A stretch of 64,000 bases of DNA. Source: DASWED01 sp036394995. Lineage in GTDB: Bacteria; Actinomycetota; UBA4738; JACQTL01. Under the pieces are notes generated by a model, which saw only the letters and a program-made list of their open reading frames with translations, was not told the origin of the DNA and ran no database searches. A program made the translations under genes and the position numbers. The stretch spans positions 1-64,000 of the forward strand of contig DASWED010000035.1 of NCBI GenBank assembly GCA_036394995.1. The letters are read 5' to 3'. Shown here piece by piece: positions 57,176-64,000 of this stretch; within the stretch, counting starts at the first letter, position 1; each line of letters begins with the position of its first letter.

Positions 57176-57859
57176 TCAGCGCGGGGCGACCACCGCGATC
57201 AGGATCGCGACGTACTGGCAGGCGGCGGCACTGGTCATGCACGCGTGCCACACCTCGTGGTAGCCGAACACCAGGGGGCTGGGGTCCGGCCACCGCCGGT
57301 TCAGCACGAGCGCGCCGCCCGTGTACAACACCCCGCCGACGACCAGCAGGATGATGGAGGCGAGGGGCAGGTTCCGGATGAACTGCGGGGCGGCGGCCAC
57401 CGCGGCCCATCCCAGGATGATGTACATCGCCCCCGACAGCCCGGCGAACCGGCCCGGGAAGGACTGTTTCAGCACGACCATCAGCGCCGTGATCCCCCAC
57501 ACCGTCGCGAGGACCGTGACCCGGATCCACCCGTCCAGGGCGATCACCGACAGCGGCGTGTACGACCCCGCGATCAACAGGTAGATCGCGGAGTGGTCGA
57601 GCGCCTGGATCCGCCGGCGGGCCTTCTCCGACCAGTTCCGGCGGTGGTAGATCGCGCTGGTCGAGAACATGTTCACGAGCGTCGCCCCGTACACGGTCGA
57701 GGCGACGTGCTGGGCCGGCCCCCGGGAAAGGATGATGAGCAGGACCGCCGGGGGGAGCGCGACGAACGCCGCCGCCTGGTGGATCCGTCCCCGGAACCGG
57801 GGCTTGGGCGGGTGGGGCCCGGGATGGGGGCGCCGCTCGGTGCCGGTGCCCTCGGCCAC
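57176..57859 (-). CDS. Hemolysin III / PAQR-family membrane protein
   Basis: A 227-aa seven-helix protein of the HlyIII/YqfA family. Family residues: SAIYHRRNWSEKARRRIQAL with the His/Arg pair, DHSAIYLLIAGSYTPL, and YHEVWHACMTSAAACQYVAI with conserved His residues for metal. Relatives are ceramidase-like membrane hydrolases. GTG 57859 starts 2 nt after the TetR stop, forming a TetR-HlyIII operon; the longer frame to 57892 overlaps TetR. Confidence 0.88.
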   Translation of the reverse strand: MAEGTGTERRPHPGPHPPKPRFRGRIHQAAAFVALPPAVLLIILSRGPAQHVASTVYGATLVNMFSTSAIYHRRNWSEKARRRIQALDHSAIYLLIAGSYTPLSVIALDGWIRVTVLATVWGITALMVVLKQSFPGRFAGLSGAMYIILGWAAVAAAPQFIRNLPLASIILLVVGGVLYTGGALVLNRRWPDPSPLVFGYHEVWHACMTSAAACQYVAILIAVVAPR

Positions 57860-57861
57860 CG

Positions 57862-58494
57862 TCAGATCGTCAGGTTGGTGATGCCACGCCACACCAACCT
57901 GACCAGCGTGTCCACGGCCCTGCGGCGGTCCTTCTTGGGACCCCCGGGGTCGCGCTGGGCCACCGTCTCGACCATCCCCACCAGCGCCAGCGACACCGTG
58001 TCGGCGTCCCGGCGGTCGATCTGTTCCTGGGACTCCCGGACGATGAGGTCCCCGACCTCCCGCACGATCCGGTCCCGGACCCCCTGGACCCGGCTCCGGA
58101 GCATCTCCTCGCCGCCCATGGTCTCCTGCATGAACAGCCGGAACCCGCCGGCGTGCTCGTCCACGAAGTCGAAGTACTCCTGGAACGACTGCCGGATCCG
58201 CTCCCGGTTCCCGGTGGGGGCGCGCAGCGCCGAGCGGACCCGCTCCTCGAGGAAGTCGGCGTCGGCGTCGAGCAGGGCGACGTACAGCTCCTCCTTGGAG
58301 TTGAAGTGGTCGTACAGGATGGGCTTGGTGACCCCCGCCTCCTTGGCCACCTCGTCCATGGACACGCCGTGGAATCCGGATCGGCCGAACACGCGGCGAG
58401 CCACGGCCAGCAGCTGGGCGCGCCGTTCGGGCCCCCGCATCCGGCGCTTCGCACCCGCGGGCGGCGCCTCGGTGGTGGGTTTACTCGTGGCCAT
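57862..58494 (-). CDS. TetR-family transcriptional regulator
   Basis: A 210-aa repressor. The N-terminal helix-turn-helix (RAQLLAVARRVFGRSGFHGV, MDEVAKEAGVTKPILYDHF) is clear; the C-terminal ligand domain is variable (FDFVDEHAGGFRLFMQETMGG). The ATG at 58494 follows a leftward TAGTAT (complement 58503-58508) by 8 bp. A 20-bp palindrome at 58518-58537 covers its -35, pointing to autorepression. Divergent acyl-CoA dehydrogenase is the probable target, suggesting an acyl-CoA ligand. Confidence 0.9.
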   Translation of the reverse strand: MATSKPTTEAPPAGAKRRMRGPERRAQLLAVARRVFGRSGFHGVSMDEVAKEAGVTKPILYDHFNSKEELYVALLDADADFLEERVRSALRAPTGNRERIRQSFQEYFDFVDEHAGGFRLFMQETMGGEEMLRSRVQGVRDRIVREVGDLIVRESQEQIDRRDADTVSLALVGMVETVAQRDPGGPKKDRRRAVDTLVRLVWRGITNLTI

Positions 58495-58517
58495 GGGCGG
58501 CTATACTACTCCTCGGT

Positions 58518-58537
58518 AACCTACTACCAGGTAGGTT
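58518..58537. promoter_or_regulatory. TetR operator (AACCTAC-N6-GTAGGTT)
   Basis: A perfect 7-bp inverted repeat with a 6-bp centre in the 157-bp region between the divergent TetR and acyl-CoA dehydrogenase genes. It covers the -35 position of the tetR promoter. A near-identical site is at 52185-52200. Confidence 0.65.
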
Positions 58538-58651
58538 CATCAGCCGTCCGTGCGGGCGCGAACGGGTTCGGGCCCATTCTCCCCGGTTCGGCCGGTGAAC
58601 GCGAGGAGCGCAGGTCAGGTTTCCAGAGGCGGCGACAGGAGGCGAGCGTCG

Positions 58652-59839
58652 ATGGAGTTCCAGCTCAGCGAGGATCACATCACCACCCAGAAGTGGGCCC
58701 ACGAGTTCGCCGAGAAGGAGATCCGGCCGGTCGCGCCCGAGTACGACGAGTCCGAGGAGTTCCCGTGGCCGGTGGTGAAGAAGGCCGCCGAGATCGGGCT
58801 GTACGGCCCGGAGTTCTACCTGGAGATGGTGGCCCAGGACCAGACCGGCCTGATCCTGCCGATCGTCCTGGAGGAGCTGTGCTGGGGGTGCGCGGGCATC
58901 GGCCTGGCGGTGTTCGGGACCGGGCTCCCGCTCTCGGCGCTGGCCTACAGCGGCACCCCAGAGCAGTTCGGGCAGTGGGCCCCCGTGATGTTCGGGACCC
59001 CGGAGGATCCGCACGTGGCGTCGTTCTGCGTCACGGAGCCGAACGCCGGATCCGACGTCAGCGCCCTTCGGACCACCGCCCGCCGCGACGGCGACGAGTG
59101 GGTCCTGAACGGACAGAAGGTCTTCGCCACGAACGGGGGGATCGCCGCCGTGCACATCGTGGTGGCCACGGTCGACCCGAACCTGGGGCACCGCGGCCAG
59201 GCCGCGTTCATCGTCGGCCCGGACACGCCCGGCATCCGTCAGGGCAAGAAGGAGCGGAAGCTCGGGATCCGGGCATCGCACACGGCCGAGGTCCTGCTCG
59301 AGGACTGCCGGATCCCCCTGGCGAACGTGCTGGGCGGGCCGGAGAAGCTCGAGGCGAAGCTCGAGAAGGCCCGCTCCGAGCAGCGCTCCTCTGCCGCCCT
59401 GAAGACGTTCGAGGTGACCAGGCCCTCGGTGGCCGCCCAGGCCCTCGGCATCGCCCGGGCCGCGTTCGAGTTCGCCCGCGACTACGCCAAGGAGCGTTCG
59501 ACGTTCGGGCGGCCGATCATCGAGCACCAGGGCATCGCCTTCAAGCTCGCCGACATGGCCATGGAGATCGACGCCGCCCGCTTGCTGACCCACCGCGCCG
59601 CGTGGATGGCCCGCAACGGCGTGCCGTTCGAGCAGGCCGAGGGTTCGATGTCGAAGCTGAAGGCCGGCGAGGTCGCCGTGTGGGTGTCCGAGCAGGCGGT
59701 GCAGATCCTCGGCGGCTATGGGTACATCAAGGACTTCCCGGTGGAGAAGTGGTACCGGGACTCCAAGATCTACACCCTGTTCGAGGGAACGAGCGAGATC
59801 CAGCGCCTGGTCATCAGCCGAGCCTTGGCCCGCGGCTGA
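58652..59839 (+). CDS. Acyl-CoA dehydrogenase
   Basis: A 395-aa FAD enzyme of beta-oxidation type. FCVTEPNAGSDVSALRTTA and EWVLNGQKVFATNGGIA bind FAD and substrate, RSTFGRPIIEHQGIAFKLADM the middle, and YTLFEGTSEIQRLVISRAL carries the catalytic-base Glu. AGGAGG (58637-58642) fixes ATG 58652. Divergent from TetR, which probably controls it. Chain-length preference cannot be read from sequence. Confidence 0.95.
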   Translation: MEFQLSEDHITTQKWAHEFAEKEIRPVAPEYDESEEFPWPVVKKAAEIGLYGPEFYLEMVAQDQTGLILPIVLEELCWGCAGIGLAVFGTGLPLSALAYSGTPEQFGQWAPVMFGTPEDPHVASFCVTEPNAGSDVSALRTTARRDGDEWVLNGQKVFATNGGIAAVHIVVATVDPNLGHRGQAAFIVGPDTPGIRQGKKERKLGIRASHTAEVLLEDCRIPLANVLGGPEKLEAKLEKARSEQRSSAALKTFEVTRPSVAAQALGIARAAFEFARDYAKERSTFGRPIIEHQGIAFKLADMAMEIDAARLLTHRAAWMARNGVPFEQAEGSMSKLKAGEVAVWVSEQAVQILGGYGYIKDFPVEKWYRDSKIYTLFEGTSEIQRLVISRALARG

Positions 59840-59870
59840 CGATCTGCGGACCCACGCCTACGCTCAGACT

Positions 59871-60008
59871 ATGTCGCGGATCGGCGACTACCTTGGCCTG
59901 AGCACAGACCCTGCCACGCCGGGCACCATTTGGATCTTCGGTCAGAAGGGGGTGGCGGCGCACACCGCGTGGGGAACAACCGTCGGAGGCAAGCTGAAGG
60001 TAACGTGA
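59871..60008 (+). CDS. Hypothetical 45-aa protein, leaderless
   Basis: A short frame from ATG 59871, 6 bp after TACGCT (59859-59864). The product (MSRIGDYLGLSTDPATPGTI onward) resembles nothing I know and is neither hydrophobic nor basic. Third-position bias is weak and the region is less GC-rich than its surroundings. It may be spurious or a remnant; the promoter spacing is the main support. Confidence 0.35.
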   Translation: MSRIGDYLGLSTDPATPGTIWIFGQKGVAAHTAWGTTVGGKLKVT

Positions 60009-60084
60009 GCGACCCTCACTGCTGCGGGCGGGAACTTCCCACGTTAGGAGGTGGTTCTGTATCAGAAGGGGGTCTGGCTGGCTC

Positions 60085-60474
60085 TTGGCGGTGCTGCTCT
60101 TCGCTGCCGCGTGTCATCAGGCAGGCAGCTCGGAAGGTGAGATCAATCAAGGAGTACGTGGGGTGCTTCTGCGAAATACACACGTATCCAAGGGGGGCAT
60201 CCCGTTCACGCCGGGCGAGACGACCCCTGCGCAAGGGGAAGTCGATGTGTATAGGGTCAGGGGAGGCGACCGTGCGGGACTACCCATTCGCAGGGTTACT
60301 GTGGATGCATCAGGAGCCTTTGCCATACAGCTAGCTCCGGGCAGATACTCGATTGTCGGAGACCTGAGTGAGTCACACCCACCCTTCTTGCCCGGCTCCG
60401 CCGAGAGACTGGTAACCGTCCGCCACAATCAGGTTATCGAAGTCACGCTCGAAGCGGTGCCATACGAGCCGTAA
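60085..60474 (+). CDS. Lipoprotein with carboxypeptidase-regulatory-like fold, start uncertain
   Basis: A roughly 129-aa product with lipobox FAAAC. Downstream is a beta-sandwich pattern (DVYRVRGGDRAGLPIRRVTV, GAFAIQLAPGRYSIVGDL, VRHNQVIEVTLEAV) like Cna-B/carboxypeptidase regulatory domains. TTG 60085 leaves a signal peptide that is too short. An AGGAGG at 60046-60051 lies 9 nt before in-frame ATC 60061, which would restore a full signal (RRGSGWLLAVLLFAAAC). Base composition is lower in GC than neighbours, suggesting transfer. Confidence 0.6.
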   Translation: MAVLLFAAACHQAGSSEGEINQGVRGVLLRNTHVSKGGIPFTPGETTPAQGEVDVYRVRGGDRAGLPIRRVTVDASGAFAIQLAPGRYSIVGDLSESHPPFLPGSAERLVTVRHNQVIEVTLEAVPYEP

Positions 60475-60851
60475 TGGGAGCATCTGTGGTGGATGTCTTC
60501 CCGGCGCCGCCGTGCCTGTGGCTTCCCATGGCGGCCACGGACAAGTGCCGTCGGGTCGAAAGCAGCCGGCGGAGGCGGCCGGAGCGATTCTTCCAGACGG
60601 CACGGCCCCGCGATGCTCTCAGGGGTGAACGACCTTGGTCACGTCCGTTCATTCGAGCAGACGAGGCTGCGCAGAGTGAATGGGTGCGACCTTGGCCTCC
60701 TCCGGGAGGAACGGGACCTCGCTCCCGCCGCTTACGGTCCCCATGCTCGGGGGTCGAAGTCGTAGCGGTTCGGCGCATGCGGCCTTAGCCTCGCCAAAGC
60801 CCCGGAGCTTCCGGGGTGGGGGCGGCCGGGCATGGGAAGCTAGCGGCCGTC
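60475..60851. other. 377-bp region without a supported gene
   Basis: No open frame here has coding-type composition on either strand. A perfect 7-bp hairpin (CCCCGGA-GCT-TCCGGGG, 60803-60819) lies just before the response regulator gene but lacks a T-run, so it is not a convincing terminator. Confidence 0.4.
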
Positions 60852-62066
60852 GTGCAGCGCATCCGGGTTCTGATCGCCGAGGACGACGACCACGTCCGCT
60901 CCGCTCTGTTCGACCTCCTGGCCGAGGAGGACGGCATCGAGCTGGTCGGCGCCGCCCGCGACGCCGACGAGGCCATCGAGATCGCCGTGCGGATGCACCC
61001 CGCCGTCGTCCTGTGCGATGTCCGCATGCCCGGAGGCGGTGGGCAGCGGGCCACCACGGAGATCCGCTCGCGCTCCCCCCGGACGAACGTCCTGGCGCTG
61101 TCCGCCCACGAGGACCGGGCCACCGTGATCGAGATGATCCAGGCCGGGGCGGTGGGCTACCTGGTGAAGGGCTCTCCGGCGGACGAGATCGTGGAGGCCA
61201 TCCGGGGAGCAGCCCGGGGGGAGTCGAGCCTGTCCACACGGGTGGCCGGCGAGGTCGTCCAGGAGCTTCGGGGGCAGCTCGAGCTTCGGCACCACGAGGC
61301 CGAGATGCGCCGACGGCGCGAGCAGCTCGTCCGGGGCCTGATGGAGGGCGTGAAGATGGTGTTCCAGCCCATCGTGGATCTCCGGAGCCGCCGGACGGTG
61401 GGGGTGGAGGCGCTGGCCCGGTTCGGGGGCAGCCCGTCCCGCCCCCCGAACGCCTGGTTCGACGAGGCCGACGGGCTCGACATGCGGGACGGGCTCGAGC
61501 TGGCCACGGTCCGTGCCGCCCTGGGGGCCCGGGAGCGCATGCCGGACGACGTGTACCTCTCGGTCAACGTCTCGCCGGCGACCGCCGTGGGCCGATCGTT
61601 CATGGCTTTCGTCGCGGAGGAGCCCCTCGCCGGGGTGGTGTTCGAGATCAGCGAGCACGCCCGGGTGGAGGACTACGAGCAGCTCAACGCGATGGTGGCG
61701 GCGGTCCGGGCGAAGGGCGGTAGGCTGGCCATCGACGACGCCGGCGCCGGGTTCGCCAGCCTCCAGCACATCCTCCGGCTGGCCCCCGACATCATCAAGC
61801 TCGACATGGCGTTCACCCGCGACGTGGACTCGGATCCCGCCCGGCGGGCCCTGGCCTCGGCTCTGTCGTCGTTCGCCACGGAGATCGGCGCCCGGCTCGT
61901 GGCCGAGGGCATCGAAACGGCGAAGGAGATGGAGGCGCTCCGCACGCTCGGCGTCCGCTACGGGCAGGGGTTCTACCTGGGCAAGCCCCGGCCCGACCCG
62001 GTGGCCGCGCTGCGCCGGCGGTTCCGGCGGGGCGAGGGCGGGGGCGAACCGGACCCCGAACCCTAG
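60852..62066 (+). CDS. Response regulator-EAL c-di-GMP phosphodiesterase fusion
   Basis: A 404-aa protein. Receiver domain about residues 1-120 (IAEDDDHVRSALF, phospho-Asp56 in CDVRMPGGGG, LVKGSP), a short coiled coil (ELRHHEAEMRRRREQL), then an EAL domain. Catalytic EAL residues are present: GVEALARFGG, SVNVSP, FEISEHARVE, AIDDAGAGFASL, IIKLDMAFT and VAEGIET. It should hydrolyse c-di-GMP in response to phosphorylation. GTG 60852 is taken; GTG 60816 is possible. The sensor kinase is not adjacent. Confidence 0.9.
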   Translation: MQRIRVLIAEDDDHVRSALFDLLAEEDGIELVGAARDADEAIEIAVRMHPAVVLCDVRMPGGGGQRATTEIRSRSPRTNVLALSAHEDRATVIEMIQAGAVGYLVKGSPADEIVEAIRGAARGESSLSTRVAGEVVQELRGQLELRHHEAEMRRRREQLVRGLMEGVKMVFQPIVDLRSRRTVGVEALARFGGSPSRPPNAWFDEADGLDMRDGLELATVRAALGARERMPDDVYLSVNVSPATAVGRSFMAFVAEEPLAGVVFEISEHARVEDYEQLNAMVAAVRAKGGRLAIDDAGAGFASLQHILRLAPDIIKLDMAFTRDVDSDPARRALASALSSFATEIGARLVAEGIETAKEMEALRTLGVRYGQGFYLGKPRPDPVAALRRRFRRGEGGGEPDPEP

Positions 62067-62914
62067 CCCGAGCCGGACCGTGCGGCGGGACGCCCGGTGG
62101 GTTGGCTCCCCGCGCGGTCCGGCGGCAGGGGCCCGAGGGCGCTGGCCACCCTCCCGGTCTCGGAGAACCCCAGGGATCGGTACAGCCGGATGGGATCCTC
62201 CTGGTCGGCCAACAGGAACGTGGCTTCCGCGCCCGACCGACGGGCCTCCCGGACCATCCGGCGGACGACGGCCGACGCGATGCCCTGGCGGCGATGCGGA
62301 TGGAATGTCACGACGTCGTCGATGTAGGCGATCCCGGCGCGGACCTGGAGGGCCCCGTGGCCGGCGATCTCGCCGTCCCGGCGCACCGCGAAGTACCGGC
62401 GCCCCGCCGGGATCAGGATCTCGCGGGCCCACCGCTGGAGCTGCTCCACCACCTCCGGGGCCATAACCTCGAACGCCTGGAGGCCCCGGCCGTGGGCCTC
62501 CCAGAATTCCGCGGTGCGCGTGTCGGCCTCCTCGACGTCCTCGACGCTCCCGCCCGCGATCGCCGGCGCGCCGTCCGCGGGCTCCCGGAGTTCCATCACC
62601 GTGTCCCAGGACACCCGGAGGCCGGCCCGCCGGGCCTCCTCGAGGAGGCGGGCTGTTCCCTCCGGTTGGAGGACACCGATCTGGATGTGCCGCGAGCCGG
62701 CCTCGACCACCGCGGGGATGAGGTCCGACAGGACGTCGTCGAGGGCGAGGTCCGACAGCGCGGCGTCCACCCGCGCGTAGTTCAGGTCGTAGATGTCCGG
62801 GAACCGTTCGTCGGTCACCACCGCGCCCCACCACGTCGGCCGGACCCTGCGGAGCAGCGAGTTCTCCGCGGCGAAGTACCGCTCCACGACGTTGGGGGCG
62901 CGTTCCGGAGCCAC
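62063..62914 (-). CDS. GNAT-family N-acetyltransferase
   Basis: A 283-aa protein. The C-terminal GNAT domain has motif A (YIDDVVTFHPHRRQGIASAVV) and the LADQEDPIRLYRSLGFSETG tail; the N-terminal half looks like a degenerate second GNAT domain. GTG 62914 lies 6 bp after TACGCT and is preferred; GTG 62932 adds six residues. Substrate unknown. It overlaps the EAL gene by 4 bp tail-to-tail and is divergent from corA. Confidence 0.82.
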   Translation of the reverse strand: MAPERAPNVVERYFAAENSLLRRVRPTWWGAVVTDERFPDIYDLNYARVDAALSDLALDDVLSDLIPAVVEAGSRHIQIGVLQPEGTARLLEEARRAGLRVSWDTVMELREPADGAPAIAGGSVEDVEEADTRTAEFWEAHGRGLQAFEVMAPEVVEQLQRWAREILIPAGRRYFAVRRDGEIAGHGALQVRAGIAYIDDVVTFHPHRRQGIASAVVRRMVREARRSGAEATFLLADQEDPIRLYRSLGFSETGRVASALGPLPPDRAGSQPTGRPAARSGSG

Positions 62915-62974
62915 ACCCAGAGCGTAGCCCACGTGCTAGAGGTTTCCCCGATGGTCGGGTACCCTGCCGACGCC

Positions 62975-63943
62975 ATGACCATCACCTGCCGCCACTACCG
63001 CGAGGGTGTCCTCAAGGAGGAGGCCTTCGACCCCGCCCGGGTCAGCGACCTGATCCAGGAGGCCGGGGCCCGCGTGTGGCTCGACTTGGCCGACCCGACC
63101 GAGGAGGAGCTCGCCCTCATCCAGGAGGAGTTCGGGCTCCACGAGCTGGCCATGGAGGACACCCGCACTCGGGGCCAGCGCCCAAAGGTCGAGGTGTACG
63201 AGGGGTATTTCTTCCTGGCCATGCACGGCATCGCCCTCGACGCCGAGGACGAGCTCATCGATCACGAGATCCACGCGTTCGCCGGGCACCGGTTCCTCAT
63301 CACGCTGCGGTACGCCCCCGTGTTCGACATCACGGAGGTCCTTCGGCGGTGGGACCGGCAGTCCGAGCTGACCCACGAGGGCGGCGGGTTCCTGCTGTAC
63401 GCGCTGCTCGACGAGGTGGTGGACGGGTACTTCAACGTGATCGAGCGATTCGAGGACCTCGGCGACGACATCGAGGACGAGGTGTTCCTCGATGAGCCGC
63501 CGGAGGGCATCCAGGAGCGGATCTTCCGGTTGAAGCGGCGGGTCGTGTCGTTCCGGCGGCTGGTCATGCCGCTGCGGGAGGTCCTCGACCTCATGCAGGA
63601 GCAGCCGGGGTTCGTGACGCAACAGCTGGCCCCGTACTACCGGGACGTGGCCGACCACGTGATCCGGGCACTGGAGTTCGCCGACAACATCCGCGACCTG
63701 CTCACCTCGGCGCTGGAGGCGCAGATCTCCCAGATCTCGAATCGGATGAACATCGTGATGAAGCGGCTCACCGCGTGGGCCTCGATCATCCTGGTGCCGA
63801 CGCTCATCGCGGGGATCTACGGGATGAACTTCGTGCACATGCCGGAGCTGAAGTGGCGCTTCGGCTACGCCTACGCGCTGGGACTGATGGTCGTCGCCGC
63901 GCTCCTGCTGTATCGGATGTTCAAGCGCCGCGACTACTTCTGA
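62975..63943 (+). CDS. corA: CorA-family magnesium/divalent-cation transporter
   Basis: A 322-aa channel protein. The N-terminal cytosolic domain is alpha/beta (ARVWLDLADPTEEELALIQE, MEDTRTRGQRPKVEVYEGYFF), a long helix leads to two C-terminal membrane helices, and the selectivity motif GIYGMNF follows TM1. Basic sphincter at the end (YRMFKRRDYF). ATG 62975 is 9 bp after TACCCT (62960-62965), so the message is probably leaderless; the longer upstream frame is antisense to the GNAT gene. Confidence 0.93.
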   Translation: MTITCRHYREGVLKEEAFDPARVSDLIQEAGARVWLDLADPTEEELALIQEEFGLHELAMEDTRTRGQRPKVEVYEGYFFLAMHGIALDAEDELIDHEIHAFAGHRFLITLRYAPVFDITEVLRRWDRQSELTHEGGGFLLYALLDEVVDGYFNVIERFEDLGDDIEDEVFLDEPPEGIQERIFRLKRRVVSFRRLVMPLREVLDLMQEQPGFVTQQLAPYYRDVADHVIRALEFADNIRDLLTSALEAQISQISNRMNIVMKRLTAWASIILVPTLIAGIYGMNFVHMPELKWRFGYAYALGLMVVAALLLYRMFKRRDYF

Positions 63944-63945
63944 CG

Positions 63946-64000
63946 ATGTGCCGAGCCCTGATCGTCGCCTGCGTGGCACCCGACCGCGAGTCCCTGGCGG
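63946..64000 (+). CDS. Partial gene at window edge
   Basis: ATG 63946 opens a frame (MCRALIVACVAPDRESLA) that runs off the window, 2 nt after the corA stop. The hydrophobic first strand followed by a charged loop would suit a receiver-like or Rossmann fold, but too little is visible to assign it. Confidence 0.4.
   Translation, partial: MCRALIVACVAPDRESLA

Noticed and set aside
60803..60819. Hairpin as terminator
   Set aside because: Seven-bp stem but no T-run, and it lies just upstream of a gene in the same direction.
1..64000. tRNA, rRNA, IS elements, prophage genes
   Set aside because: No cloverleaf, rRNA core, transposase or integrase signature was recognised in the sequence or its translations.

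Overview
The window is high-GC DNA with strongly G/C-biased third codon positions. The gene content points to an actinobacterium (Actinomycetota), probably an uncultured, deeply branching one. The lineage evidence is: a coproporphyrin-type heme operon with a HemQ (chlorite dismutase family) gene; F420-type oxidoreductases (LLM and PPOX families); the actinobacterial trio MSMEG_4193-type phosphatase / DUF3090 / SCO1664; an XRE regulator beside an HbhA-like protein, as in Rv0474-Rv0475; a RegX3/PhoP-like response regulator with GTTCAC-type PHO boxes; and about twenty genes with a TANNNT -10 box 5-10 nt before the start codon, the signature of leaderless transcripts. No rRNA, tRNA, IS element, prophage or CRISPR array was seen.

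Layout. 0.3-1.1 kb: XRE regulator and HbhA-like protein. 1.2-4.9 kb: MoxR / DUF58 / DUF4129 operon. 4.9-13.8 kb: mostly secreted or redox proteins (S55 peptidase, YbhB-like lipoprotein, lysyl oxidase, thioredoxin-fold YyaL protein, HEAT protein, LLM oxidoreductase). 13.8-19.2 kb: tightly packed heme operon hemE-hemH-hemQ-hemC-hemD-hemB. 19.2-21.2 kb: VapBC toxin-antitoxin, pirin, histidine phosphatase. 21.2-33.2 kb: housekeeping and signalling genes, including an SCP2-hydrolase fusion, a PQQ-like propeller, a rhomboid, an ECF sigma factor with Ogt, the three-gene actinobacterial cluster and a PAS histidine kinase.

33.2-54.5 kb is a phosphate/polyphosphate region: uppP; a zinc-ribbon protein, CYTH-CHAD protein and SixA phosphatase; two dTMP kinases with Ppx/GppA; thioredoxin-type ArsC; pstSCAB-phoU-response regulator; TauE/SafE and DUF1634; DUF47 (PhoU-like) with PiT; a DAG-kinase-family protein; an alkaline-phosphatase-family protein; a DedA-PAP2 fusion; and a second DUF47. 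Three promoters here carry 11-bp direct repeats of GTTCAC/ATTCAC whose first repeat lies exactly 49 bp before the -10 box. A fourth, three-unit array in the opposite orientation lies just downstream of the predicted PiT promoter. I infer one Pho regulon in which the regulator activates high-affinity uptake and a polyphosphate-type operon and represses low-affinity uptake.

54.5-64 kb is mixed: a decayed methyltransferase, HPPD, a 141-bp structured inverted-repeat element abutting an alkyltransferase-like gene, membrane proteins, a TetR-acyl-CoA dehydrogenase pair whose operator recurs at 52.19 kb, a lower-GC patch with short genes (59.8-60.5 kb), a response regulator-EAL fusion, a GNAT protein and CorA. 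Several genes seem to lack ATG/GTG/TTG starts (uppP, hemC, the YbhB-like gene, one lipoprotein). Two genes are broken by apparent frameshifts.
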